Of a stretch of 61,777 nucleotides of DNA, positions 7,338 through 15,728 are shown in pieces. Within the stretch, counting starts at the first letter, position 1. The number at the start of each line of letters is the position of its first letter. Position numbers and translations under genes: made by a program. The DNA is from Lachnospiraceae bacterium NK3A20 (GTDB lineage Bacteria; Bacillota; Clostridia; Lachnospirales; Lachnospiraceae): contig FNQX01000024.1 of NCBI GenBank assembly GCA_900107575.1, positions 1-61,777 on the forward strand, given 5' to 3'. A model generated the notes under the pieces. That model was not told the DNA's origin and did not search any database. It saw nothing but the letters and a program-made list of their open reading frames with translations.

Positions 7338-9590
7338 ATGTATAACGAACGATTAGATGGCAACATGGAAGTGGAGACACCCCAGCTCTATGTCATGAAG
7401 AGATCCGGGGAGCGTGTCCCTTTCGATCATGAGAAGATCCGCAATGCCATTGTCAAGGCCAATCATGAGGAAGGCATCCCGGCGGAGCGCCTCTCTGAGT
7501 CACAGATCAACGAGATTGTCTTCGGCGTCATGAAGGACGCCGAGAACGCGGGCAGGGATCTGTCCGTTGAGGAGATTCAGGACAAGGTTGAGGACGGACT
7601 GATGTCCTCCGGCAAATTCAAAGTGGCCCGTCTGTACATCACCTACCGGTATAAGCACAACGAGATGCGCAAGATGTCCGACATCGACCAGAAGATCGCG
7701 GGCGTCGTTGAGCGCGACAACGAAGAGGTGAAACAGGAGAACTCCAACAAGAATCCTACTGTTCTCTCCGTGCAGCGCGACTACATGGCAGGTGAGTGGA
7801 GCCGCTACTATACCAATAAATATCTGCTGCCCGAAGATATCACCATGGCGCACAGGGAAGGAATCATCCATTTCCACGACGCCGACTATTTCGCGCAGCA
7901 CATGCACAACTGCTGTCTGGTGAACCTGGACGACATGCTCCAGAACGGCACCTGCATTTCCGGCACGCACATTGATACGCCGAAATCTTTCATCACGGCC
8001 TGCACCGTCGCATCCCAGATCGTCGCGCAGGTGGCGTCCAGCCAGTACGGCGGACAGACCATCACACTCTCGCACCTCGCGCCGTTCGTTGATGTCTCGC
8101 GCCGTAAAATCGCGAAGCGCCTCCGCAAGGAATTCGAGGAGACCGGCATCACCGCGACCGAGGAGAAGTTCCATGAACTCGTTGAACAGGAGGTGCGCAA
8201 AGAGGTCGAGAACGGCTGCCAGACAATTCAGTACCAGCTGATCACACTGCAGTCCACGAACGGACAGGCACCGTTCGTCACGGTTTTCATGTATCTGCAC
8301 GAGGTGCCGGAAGGCCAGACCAGAGCGGATCTCGCGCTCATCATCGATGTGATGCTTCGCCAGAGAATTCTCGGCGTGAAGGATCGCACGGGCCACTATA
8401 TCACGCCGGCTTTTCCGAAGCTCATCTATGTGCTCGAGGAGGACAACATCGAGGAAGGCAGCCAGTATTATGAGCTGACGAAGCTCGCCGCGCAGTGCAC
8501 CGCGAAGAGGATGACCCCGGATTATATCTCCGAGAAGATCGAACTTGAACTCAAGGGTGATTGCTATCCCTGCATGGGCTGCCGCAGCTTCCTGACGCCG
8601 GACCGTTTCACAGACAGGAACGTGGGCAACATTTCCGGCGCGCTGAACTACGTACCGGGCAGGCATAAATATTACGGCAGGTTCAACCAGGGCGTCGTGA
8701 CGATCAACCTCGTGGATGCCGCCTGCTCCTCCGGCAAGGATGAGGAGAAATTCTGGGCGATCATGAACGAGAGGCTCGACCTCTGCCACAAGGCAATGCG
8801 GCTCCGCCACGACAGACTGCTCGGCACGCCTTCCGACGTGGCACCGATCCTGTGGCAGGACGGCGCGCTGGCGCGGCTGAAACCCGGCGAAACGATCGAC
8901 AAGCTTCTCTACGACGGCTATTCCACGCTCTCTCTCGGCTACGCGGGACTGGCGGAGTGCGTTTACTACATGAAGGGCGTCTCCCACACGACCGAGGAAG
9001 GCAAGGAATTCGGCCTGAAGGTCATGCAGCTGCTCAATGACAAGTGCACTGAGTGGAAAACAGCAGAAAACATCGACTATTCTGTCTACGGCACACCGTT
9101 GGAATCTACGACCTACAAGTTCGCGAAGTGCCTGCAGAAGAGATTCGGCAAGATCAAGGGCGTGACAGACAAGAACTACATCACGAACAGCTATCACGTT
9201 CACGTGACGGAGAACATCGACGCTTTCTCCAAGCTCACCAAGGAAGCGGAGTTCCAGAAACTCTCTCCGGGCGGCGCGGTCAGCTACGTCGAGGTGCCTG
9301 ACATGCAGAACAACATCCCTGCGGTCCTCGCCGTCATGAAGCACATTTACAACACGATCCTCTACGCCGAGCTGAACACCAAGTCCGATTACTGCGACGT
9401 CTGCGGCTATGACGGACAGATAGAGATCGTCAAGGATGAGACCGGCAAGCTCATCTGGGAGTGCCCGAACTGCGGCAACCGTGACCAGTCGAAGATGCAC
9501 GTCGCGAGACGTACCTGCGGCTACATCGGCACCCAGTACTGGAACCAGGGCAGAACCCAGGAAATCGCGGAGCGCGTACTGCATCTGTAA
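7338..9590 (+). CDS. nrdD: Anaerobic ribonucleoside-triphosphate reductase
   Basis: A class III, glycyl-radical ribonucleotide reductase that makes dNTPs without oxygen (750 residues). The N-terminus has an ATP-cone (MKRSGERVPFDHEKIRNAI) for allosteric control. The C-terminus has paired zinc motifs (CDVCG and CPNCG) and the radical loop RRTCGYIGTQYW, with the radical probably on Gly728. An upstream NrdR box and strong promoter fit standard regulation. The activating radical SAM enzyme NrdG is usually next door but is not within this window; the next gene is rpsA. Confidence 0.96.
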   Translation: MYNERLDGNMEVETPQLYVMKRSGERVPFDHEKIRNAIVKANHEEGIPAERLSESQINEIVFGVMKDAENAGRDLSVEEIQDKVEDGLMSSGKFKVARLYITYRYKHNEMRKMSDIDQKIAGVVERDNEEVKQENSNKNPTVLSVQRDYMAGEWSRYYTNKYLLPEDITMAHREGIIHFHDADYFAQHMHNCCLVNLDDMLQNGTCISGTHIDTPKSFITACTVASQIVAQVASSQYGGQTITLSHLAPFVDVSRRKIAKRLRKEFEETGITATEEKFHELVEQEVRKEVENGCQTIQYQLITLQSTNGQAPFVTVFMYLHEVPEGQTRADLALIIDVMLRQRILGVKDRTGHYITPAFPKLIYVLEEDNIEEGSQYYELTKLAAQCTAKRMTPDYISEKIELELKGDCYPCMGCRSFLTPDRFTDRNVGNISGALNYVPGRHKYYGRFNQGVVTINLVDAACSSGKDEEKFWAIMNERLDLCHKAMRLRHDRLLGTPSDVAPILWQDGALARLKPGETIDKLLYDGYSTLSLGYAGLAECVYYMKGVSHTTEEGKEFGLKVMQLLNDKCTEWKTAENIDYSVYGTPLESTTYKFAKCLQKRFGKIKGVTDKNYITNSYHVHVTENIDAFSKLTKEAEFQKLSPGGAVSYVEVPDMQNNIPAVLAVMKHIYNTILYAELNTKSDYCDVCGYDGQIEIVKDETGKLIWECPNCGNRDQSKMHVARRTCGYIGTQYWNQGRTQEIAERVLHL

Positions 9591-9596
9591 AAAAAT

Positions 9597-9625
9597 TTGC
9601 TGTTTGGGACGAAATGTCTTAGAAT
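9597..9625 (+). promoter_or_regulatory. Promoter of rpsA
   Basis: TTGCTG (9597-9602) and TAGAAT (9620-9625) have exactly 17 bp between them. They lie just after the nrdD stop and about 85 bp before the S1 start, which is preceded by AAGGAGG. Confidence 0.6.
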
Positions 9626-9711
9626 AGTCTAAATTAGTGCGGTATTGTGCAGAACGTTACTACAGCCTGAGTAAGCTTTGCATCTTGCCGTGAGAACAAG
9701 GAGGATGCAGG

Positions 9712-10806
9712 ATGGCAGAAGAAATGTCTTTTGAACAGATGCTCAACGAGTCTTTGAAGTCTGTTCGCTCAGGTGAGATCGTAGAGGGTACGGTCGTAGA
9801 GGTATCGCCTTCCGAAGCCGTCGTTAATATCGGATATAAGTTCGATGGTTATCTCGCTGCGCGCGAGTATTCGAACGAGCGTGATGTCGATCTGACGACG
9901 AAGCTGAATGTCGGCGATAAGGTCGAAGTCAAGGTTGTCAAGATTGACAACAAGGAAGGCACGGTTACCGTGTCTATGCGGCAGGCTGCGGCCGAGAAGG
10001 CCAGCAAGATTGTAGAGGATGCGTTCAACAACCACACGCCTCTCACTGCAAAGGTAACACAGATCATGAAGGGCGGCATCTGCGCAGATGTCGACGGAAC
10101 GAGAGTCTTCATTCCGGCTTCCCTCATCTCCGATACGTTCGAGAGAGATCTGACCAAATATCAGGATCAGGAGATCACGTTCCTCGTCACGGAATTCAAT
10201 CCCAGAAGACGCAGGATCATTGGCGATCGTAAACAGCTCGTAGCGGCAGAGCACGCAAAGGCGAAGGAAGATCTGCTCGCGAACCTGACGCCCGGCGATG
10301 TCATCGAAGGAACGGTAAGGAATGTGACCGATTTCGGTGCGTTCATTGATCTGGGCAGCGCGGATGGCCTGCTCCATGTTTCCGAGATGGGCTGGGGTCG
10401 CACAGGCAACCCGAAGAAGCTCTTCAAGGCTGGCGAGAAGGTAAGAGTTTTCGTCAAGGAGATCAACGGCGACAGAATCGCGCTCTCCCGTAAGTTCCCG
10501 GATGAAGATCCCTGGATTGGCGCGGATGAGAAGTACGGCATCGGCATGAGAGTGACCGGCAAGGTTGCAAGGATGGCGGATTTCGGTGCTTTCATCGAGC
10601 TCGAGCCCGGCATTGACGGCCTGCTCCACGTATCTCAGATTTCCAGACAGCACATTGACAAGCCTTCTGACGTATTGAAGACCGGTCAGGAAGTGGAAGT
10701 TCTGGTAACCGGCTTCGATCCGGAGGCACACAAGATCAGCCTCTCCATGAAGGATCTGCTGCCGGAAGATGAGGCAGAGACCGTCGTATCGACCGACAAC
10801 GAATAA
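9712..10806 (+). CDS. rpsA: 30S ribosomal protein S1 / S1-domain RNA-binding protein
   Basis: A 364-residue protein with four S1 RNA-binding domains in tandem. They begin near GEIVEGTVVEV, LTAKVTQIMKGG, DVIEGTVRNVTDFGAF and MRVTGKVARMADFGAF. The two C-terminal repeats keep the classic DFGAFI and GLLHVS signatures. It is the length usual for low-repeat S1 of Firmicutes and would bind mRNA during initiation. It has its own promoter and a strong terminator. The acidic tail DEAETVVSTDNE is not conserved. Confidence 0.92.
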   Translation: MAEEMSFEQMLNESLKSVRSGEIVEGTVVEVSPSEAVVNIGYKFDGYLAAREYSNERDVDLTTKLNVGDKVEVKVVKIDNKEGTVTVSMRQAAAEKASKIVEDAFNNHTPLTAKVTQIMKGGICADVDGTRVFIPASLISDTFERDLTKYQDQEITFLVTEFNPRRRRIIGDRKQLVAAEHAKAKEDLLANLTPGDVIEGTVRNVTDFGAFIDLGSADGLLHVSEMGWGRTGNPKKLFKAGEKVRVFVKEINGDRIALSRKFPDEDPWIGADEKYGIGMRVTGKVARMADFGAFIELEPGIDGLLHVSQISRQHIDKPSDVLKTGQEVEVLVTGFDPEAHKISLSMKDLLPEDEAETVVSTDNE

Positions 10807-10826
10807 TAGTGATCACGGCAGCAAGA

Positions 10827-10860
10827 AACCGCTCTGGCAGCAGCCAGGGCGGTTTTTTAA
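10827..10860 (+). terminator. Intrinsic terminator of rpsA
   Basis: AACCGCTCTGGC (10827-10838) pairs with GCCAGGGCGGTT (10843-10854) around a short loop and runs into TTTTTT. This is a strong rho-independent terminator 20 bp after the rpsA stop. Confidence 0.85.
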
Positions 10861-10923
10861 GTCCGGAGCGGATTGCACGCCACAGGTCAGATCCAATCGC
10901 GGTCTCCTGGGGCTGACTAGGGT

Positions 10924-12123
10924 TTATAAATTGTCGGCGAGGTCTGTCTCGAGGCTGTCGAAGTCGTACCGATTCTGCTCGAAGCGGTTGAAAGTATTGC
11001 GGGAGGAGGATTTCGACGTCACAGCTCCATCGGTATATGGAGCGTATCCTTCCCGAAGTGCGGTGATCATCCAGCCGGTCGGGTTCTTCACGTGGCTGGC
11101 TTCTCCCATGAGGGTGTAGGCCCTTTGGATCTTGGTGAGATCGTAGCCGGCAGCCTCGGAGATGAGGCGCGCTTCCTTAGAAGTGAATGCCGCGCCGGGG
11201 AGGCTCCTGACATCGAAGATGATATCTAGCTTCTCATCCTCCGTGGGTTCTCTCTTCGGTTCCTCGGCGATCTCTTCCGCGTTAGGATCCGTGATCTCTA
11301 CGACGAAGTCGACATCGCAGACCTTGCCGCCCTGTCCATGTTTAATCGTGTCGTAGGAAACGCGCATGTCGGAGATATCATTGATCTCGGTGACCGCGCG
11401 GTCCAGTACCTTTCTGCGGAAATCGGACCAGGTCCGGAACATTTTCTCGGGAGATGTATCGACCGCCTTCTCGAAATCCGGGTTTGCGGAACCGTTCAGG
11501 ATCTTTTTCACCGTGGAGAGTTCGGCGTTGACGATGCCCAGCTCGAGTTTCAGCTCCGCGAGGCCGAAGCGGATGTAATAGGTGCTGCCCCTCGTCAGGT
11601 CGCCTTTTGTGCGGTAGCACTTGGATTTCAACAGCTCATAGAGTCGGAACGAATAGTTGCTCGTGAACTTCAGCATGATGGAGAGGTTCAGGCGGCTGTA
11701 GTTCTTCTTGATCTGCAGGAGACGGTCGCGCAGGGCGTGGTTGTACTCAATTGTGAATACGCCGTCCTTGCAGGTCGCGGAGATCACGACAGCGACGTAG
11801 GAGAAGGTGTGGGAATCCTCGGAGGACATGCCGATGGACTTGCCGGTCATCTCCTTCGCGACCTGGTTCAGCTGCTGATAGAAGGAGCCGGGATTGGCGC
11901 CCAGCGTCTTCCTGAGCTCAGACACCTTCATGACAGAGTAGACAGACTCGTTGTCAGACTGGCCGGTCTCGAACTTGTCGGCATTCGCGAGCGAAATGGC
12001 CATGATCTTGTTCTCTAAGAGGGAACTCTTGTATTTCGACCCGATCAGGAAGTTGGATTTCTTAAAAGAATTGATCTCCGTAGGAATAAACGGACTCTGC
12101 GGTTCCTGTCTTTTCCGTGCCAT
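10924..12123 (-). CDS. Plasmid-type replication initiator, Rep_3 (RepB) family
   Basis: A 399-residue protein of the Rep_3 initiator family, which binds iterons to start plasmid replication. Both winged-helix halves are recognisable: an N-terminal domain with VYSVMKVSELRKTLG and a second with YSRLNLSIMLKFTSNYSFRLYELLKS, the typical initiator core. The C-terminal third is a less conserved extension that ends in an acidic tail. Nine iteron-like repeats lie directly upstream (12156-12671). No parA/parB, mobilisation or stability genes are nearby, and the flanking genes are chromosomal. It may be an integrated plasmid remnant or the initiator of a chromid-like replicon. Confidence 0.87.
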   Translation of the reverse strand: MARKRQEPQSPFIPTEINSFKKSNFLIGSKYKSSLLENKIMAISLANADKFETGQSDNESVYSVMKVSELRKTLGANPGSFYQQLNQVAKEMTGKSIGMSSEDSHTFSYVAVVISATCKDGVFTIEYNHALRDRLLQIKKNYSRLNLSIMLKFTSNYSFRLYELLKSKCYRTKGDLTRGSTYYIRFGLAELKLELGIVNAELSTVKKILNGSANPDFEKAVDTSPEKMFRTWSDFRRKVLDRAVTEINDISDMRVSYDTIKHGQGGKVCDVDFVVEITDPNAEEIAEEPKREPTEDEKLDIIFDVRSLPGAAFTSKEARLISEAAGYDLTKIQRAYTLMGEASHVKNPTGWMITALREGYAPYTDGAVTSKSSSRNTFNRFEQNRYDFDSLETDLADNL

Positions 12124-12155
12124 TTCGTCTCACCCCGTTTTCTGTTCTGAATTAG

Positions 12156-12671
12156 TGTGGACGAATTGTAGAGGCCTCGGAAACATTCTACATTTTGACC
12201 ACGAAACAGAGTTTAACAGACAAAATGTAGATAAGCAAGGTTTTACTGGACGAAATGTAGACTGAAATACTACTGGATTTTGCGGCATAAATTCATGAAA
12301 ACTGCTATATTTAGGGGCACTGACGGAGAACTATCTACGAAACGTCCATAAGTTATATTTTCCTGTCCAGAAGTTGAAATGAAGGGGCTCTATAATCTAC
12401 TATTTGTCCATAGTTATATTCTGTGCCACGTATTTCGCAGCCGGTCTGGAGGAAGTAGCGGGAGATTCCCGGCCGCTTGATGCGCTTATCTACGAAACGT
12501 CCACAATATACCTTGCATTTGTCGCGAGGCTGTGCAGGATCTGACCGGAAGCCGCTACCAGGGTGTCCGCAGGAGAGCGCAGCGAGAATCTACGAAATGA
12601 CCACAGTTCGCGTTGACGCCGGACGCAAGGCGGTATGCAGCGATACAGGAGTGTCTACATTTTTGTCCATA
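12156..12671. repeat. Iteron array, candidate replication origin
   Basis: Nine copies of a roughly 17-bp motif of the form TCTAC[A/G]WWWYK[T/A]CCAYA. Plus-strand copies are at 12187, 12334, 12396, 12489, 12589 and 12654. Minus-strand copies are at 12156-12172, 12218-12234 and 12247-12261. The clearest member is TCTACGAAACGTCCATA at 12334-12350. AT-rich stretches lie between them (12262-12320 and 12350-12425), which could be the unwinding region. The array is upstream of the Rep_3 gene and fills an otherwise gene-free 660-bp gap. Confidence 0.8.
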
Positions 12672-12787
12672 AAAGGAGCCGTCAAACGCTGTCAATGCAG
12701 CATTTGGCGGCCTCACTATTAAGAAATGAAGATATGTTGTTAAATACGTAATTCAGTAAGGAAACAACGCAGCCGGGCGCCTTTTGT

Positions 12788-13213
12788 TTACAGGTTCGCC
12801 TTGATGGTGTCGATCACCTTCTGCAGCTCCTCCTCGGAGGGCTCGGTTCGATGCGGGTTCATTGCGAAGACGCCGCCCCACTCGTACTCATCCTTGTACT
12901 TCGGCACGACATGAACGTGCAGATGGTGCATGGTATCGCCGTAGGCGCCGAAGTTGATCTTATCGGGGCGGAATGCCTTGTGGATGCAGACGGCGGTACG
13001 GTTGATGTCCTCAATATACTGCGCTCTCTCTTCCTGAGTGAGCTCGGTGATGTCATCGACGTGCTTCTTGCAGGCAACGATGACGCGGCCCGGGTGGCTC
13101 TGCTCTTTGAAGAGAATGAGCTTCGACATCGGCAGTTCGCAGATCTTGATGCCGAACTGGGCGAGCAGCTCTCCCTCGGCGCAGTAGGAACAATCCTTGT
13201 GTTCTGTTTCCAT
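12788..13213 (-). CDS. HIT family nucleotide-binding hydrolase
   Basis: A histidine-triad protein (141 residues) with the catalytic motif HHLHVHVVP and the upstream FKEQSHPGRVIVACKKH segment. Cysteines in DCSYC near the N-terminus and His54 could form the zinc site found in some HIT proteins. Members hydrolyse nucleoside phosphoramidates or dinucleotides. It lies 18 bp downstream of the AraC-type regulator in the same direction and is probably co-transcribed with it. The start has AGGAGG upstream. Confidence 0.87.
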   Translation of the reverse strand: METEHKDCSYCAEGELLAQFGIKICELPMSKLILFKEQSHPGRVIVACKKHVDDITELTQEERAQYIEDINRTAVCIHKAFRPDKINFGAYGDTMHHLHVHVVPKYKDEYEWGGVFAMNPHRTEPSEEELQKVIDTIKANL

Positions 13214-13231
13214 GGTAAAACCTCCTTAAGT

Positions 13232-14161
13232 CTACAGCCGGAATGGCGAAGCGGCGCTCTCGCCCTCCGGCGCGTTGTCTGAACGGTTCGTTACCTTTGT
13301 AGTATACACCTCGCGGAATTCCTTCGGCGACATACCGTATTCCTTTTTGAATGCGCGGTAGAAATTGGAGTAGTCCTTAAAGCCGTATTCCATGTAGCTG
13401 CGGCTGATGTCGCCGCCGGCCATAATGTGCGCACGGCAGCGCTCAAGCCTTTTTTTCATAATGTACTGGTGCACGGAGATGCCGAGTGTCTTCTTGAAAA
13501 AGTGCGCAATGTAATATTTGCTCACGTAGAACTGCTGGGCGAGACTCTCGAGCGTTAAGTCCTCCTCCAGGTGTTCCTCGATGTATGTCGAGAGGTTCTG
13601 GAAGAGGTCACTGTCATCGCTTCCTTCGGCAGGGTGCTCGTCCTCGTAAACGGAGCGGTTCATGGACAGAATCAGGTCATTGACGCACAGCGTGATCGCA
13701 GGCTGCCGCCCGTACCGGTTGCCGCCGATCTCTTCGAGAAGGCGCAGCACTTTCGACTGGATGAGATTGAAGCCGTTCGAGGTGTAGCGGAAGATGTAGC
13801 GGTGCTTCGCGGTCGCCTGCTGCATAAGGTAGACATAGTCCGGCGACTCGGCGAGCAGCCGGTTGCAGTATTCCCTGCTGATCCAGAATACGAAGCGCCG
13901 ATACGGCTTGTCCGGGTCAAGCACGACGGAGCGGTGTGTGACGCCCGGCGGGATCAGGGCGATGCTCCCCTTCTGCAGCGGGATCTGTGCGCTGTCGACC
14001 TCGAGCGCAGCGTCGCCCTCGAGGAAAATATAGAATTCATAGTAGGTGTGACGGTGCGGGTCCACGTTGTGGAAATGCACGTCGCTGTAATAGTAGATCT
14101 CGAAATCCTTCGAGAGCATGTACTGCCTGGTATTGAATGCCGAACGAAGCTCCTGTCGCAT
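13232..14161 (-). CDS. AraC-family regulator of the glucuronide locus
   Basis: A 309-residue AraC-type transcription factor. The N-terminal cupin sensor includes HRHTYYEFYIFLEG and a GSIALIPPGVTH segment. The C-terminal double helix-turn-helix runs from LTLESLAQQFYVSKYYI through GFKDYSNFYRAFKKEYG to MSPKEFRE. The start at 14161 has GGAGG upstream; a longer in-frame start lies inside the repeat element. It is divergent from uxuA, so it probably senses a hexuronate intermediate and activates uxuA/uxuB/uidA. Direct CTGCAAT repeats in the shared intergenic region are candidate operators. Confidence 0.85.
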   Translation of the reverse strand: MRQELRSAFNTRQYMLSKDFEIYYYSDVHFHNVDPHRHTYYEFYIFLEGDAALEVDSAQIPLQKGSIALIPPGVTHRSVVLDPDKPYRRFVFWISREYCNRLLAESPDYVYLMQQATAKHRYIFRYTSNGFNLIQSKVLRLLEEIGGNRYGRQPAITLCVNDLILSMNRSVYEDEHPAEGSDDSDLFQNLSTYIEEHLEEDLTLESLAQQFYVSKYYIAHFFKKTLGISVHQYIMKKRLERCRAHIMAGGDISRSYMEYGFKDYSNFYRAFKKEYGMSPKEFREVYTTKVTNRSDNAPEGESAASPFRL

Positions 14162-14198
14162 CACTATCCTCCATGCCGCGCGACTGGCGGTTCCTGCT

Positions 14199-14308
14199 GA
14201 ATATCTACTTTGGTACGCACAGAGATGCAAAGCCCTTGGCCAAGCCCTGGGGCCAAGCCCTTGGGCTTTACCCTTGGGCTTTTGCTTCGGGTGGTACAGA
14301 ACAGATAC
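14199..14308 (-). repeat. Leader hairpin repeat, copy 2
   Basis: Read on the minus strand, this begins with GTATCTGTTCTGTACCACCC, continues with about four imperfect 13-bp units of the CCCAAGGGCTTTG type, and ends with GCGTACCAAAGTAGATATTC. It sits in the predicted 5' untranslated region of the AraC regulator gene and has that gene's orientation. Confidence 0.75.
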
Positions 14309-14320
14309 TATTACGGTTCC

Positions 14321-14370
14321 ATTATAAGGCATGGAGCAATTTCTGCAATGTGCACAACAACCTCTGCAAT
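14321..14370. promoter_or_regulatory. AraC-gene promoter overlapping direct CTGCAAT repeats
   Basis: On the minus strand ATTGCA (14349-14344) and TATAAT (14326-14321) are 17 bp apart and form a promoter for the regulator. On the plus strand CTGCAAT occurs at 14343-14349 and again at 14364-14370. The two copies are 21 bp apart, two helical turns, as expected for an AraC dimer site. One copy covers the -35 element, which would allow autoregulation and divergent control of uxuA. Confidence 0.5.
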
Positions 14371-14503
14371 CGCAAATCACTCCGGCATCCTGTATATTTT
14401 TTACAGAACAACACAAATTTCGGATTTACAGCAAAAACACGGCAGGCAAACCTGCACAGCAGGTTAAGCGCGCAGAGATTCTGCGAGAAAAGGGGTATCC
14501 ACT

Positions 14504-15598
14504 ATGGAAATGACAATGCGCTGGTACACGAAGAATTATGACACGGTAACGCTGCAGCAGATCCGTCAGACCGCTTATGTCAAGGGCGTCATCACTATGC
14601 TCTATGACAAGCAGCCCGGAGAGCTCTGGCCGCAGGAGGAGATTCACGCACTCAAGGAAGAGGTTGAGGCAGCGGGTCTGCACATCGCGGGCATTGAGTC
14701 TGTCAACGTTTCGGACGCGATCAAGACCGGCAGCGCCGACAGAGACAAGGACATCGAAACCTACATTCAGAGTCTTGAGAACCTGGGCAAGGAAGGCATC
14801 CACATGGTGTGCTACAACTTCATGCCCGTTTTCGACTGGACGAGGACCGAGCTCGCGAGAAAGAGAGCAGACGGCTCCACGGTTCTGGCTTACACACAGG
14901 AAGCGGTAGACGCCATCAACCCGGAGGATATGTTCAACTCCATCAAGGGGAGCATGAACGGTTCCGTAATGCCCGGCTGGGAGCCTGAGAGAATGGCTCA
15001 CGTCAAGGAACTCTTCGATCTCTACAAGGACATCGACGAGGAGAAGCTCTTTGAGAATCTCGTTTATTTCCTCAAGGCGATCATGCCGGTGTGCGATCAG
15101 TATGACATCAACATGGCGATTCATCCGGACGATCCCGCGTGGAGCGTATTCGGTCTGCCCCGCATCATCACGAACAAGGCGAACATCCTGAGAATGCTCA
15201 AGGCGGTAGACAACCCGCACAACGGCATCACGCTCTGCACCGGTTCCCTCGGCACGAACCTCGAGAACGACCTGCCCGATATCATCCGTTCCATTCCCGG
15301 CAGAATCCACTTCGCGCACGTCAGGAACCTTAAGTTCAACTCCCCGACCAACTTCGAGGAGGCGGCACACCTCTCTACCGACGGCACCTTCGACATGTAT
15401 GAGATCGTCAAGGCGCTCTATGACATCGGCTTCGACGGACCGATCCGTCCCGACCATGGCCGCATGATCTGGGATGAGGTTGCAATGCCCGGCTACGGCC
15501 TCTATGACAGAGCGCTCGGCGCGGCTTATATTTCCGGCCTTTGGGAAGCCATTGATAAGGCGGAAACAAAAGACGGCGCGAAGAAGCTTACTTACTAA
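14504..15598 (+). CDS. uxuA: D-mannonate dehydratase
   Basis: Dehydrates D-mannonate to 2-keto-3-deoxygluconate in glucuronate breakdown. The 364-residue protein matches UxuA in length and start (MTMRWY). The metal-site residues are present in MAIHPDDP, ITLCTGSLG, FAHVRN and PIRPDHGR (His, Cys, His, Asp). RBS AAAGGGG precedes the ATG. It is divergent from the AraC regulator and followed by uxuB and beta-glucuronidase, so the cluster converts glucuronides to KDG. No uxaC isomerase or KDG kinase lies inside the window. Confidence 0.96.
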   Translation: MEMTMRWYTKNYDTVTLQQIRQTAYVKGVITMLYDKQPGELWPQEEIHALKEEVEAAGLHIAGIESVNVSDAIKTGSADRDKDIETYIQSLENLGKEGIHMVCYNFMPVFDWTRTELARKRADGSTVLAYTQEAVDAINPEDMFNSIKGSMNGSVMPGWEPERMAHVKELFDLYKDIDEEKLFENLVYFLKAIMPVCDQYDINMAIHPDDPAWSVFGLPRIITNKANILRMLKAVDNPHNGITLCTGSLGTNLENDLPDIIRSIPGRIHFAHVRNLKFNSPTNFEEAAHLSTDGTFDMYEIVKALYDIGFDGPIRPDHGRMIWDEVAMPGYGLYDRALGAAYISGLWEAIDKAETKDGAKKLTY

Positions 15599-15629
15599 GG
15601 CACGCTGATCTCATCAATGAACCATTATG

Positions 15630-15712
15630 GTATCTGTTCAGTACAGCCCGAAGCAAAAGCCCAAGGGCTTTGCCCACGGGCTTAGCCCAAGGCTTTGCTG
15701 CTCCGGGCATTC
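15630..15712 (+). repeat. Leader hairpin repeat, copy 3
   Basis: Starts with GTATCTGTTCAGTACAGCCC, then has three imperfect 13-bp units (CCCAAGGGCTTTG, CCCACGGGCTTAG, CCCAAGGCTTTG). The right end, GCTGCTCCGGGCATTCC, diverges from other copies but can still pair with the left arm through CCCG/CGGG. It fills the uxuA-uxuB gap and ends next to the uxuB ribosome-binding site. Confidence 0.75.
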
Positions 15713-15728
15713 CAGGGAGGAATATGAA

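Noticed and set aside
7500-9584. A very long open frame on the minus strand opposite nrdD
   Set aside because: It mirrors nrdD for nearly its whole length, which is common in GC-rich genes with biased codons. Its composition (Val/Arg/Leu-rich, no recognisable motif) and lack of an RBS argue against a gene.
12156-12671. Iteron repeats considered as a CRISPR array
   Set aside because: Spacing is irregular, copies occur on both strands, and they sit next to a Rep_3 initiator. They are better explained as initiator-binding sites.
14199-14308. Tandem CCCAAGGGCTTTG units considered as a small CRISPR array
   Set aside because: The units are directly adjacent with no spacers, are only 13 bp long, and no cas genes are present. 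They belong to the dispersed leader repeat.
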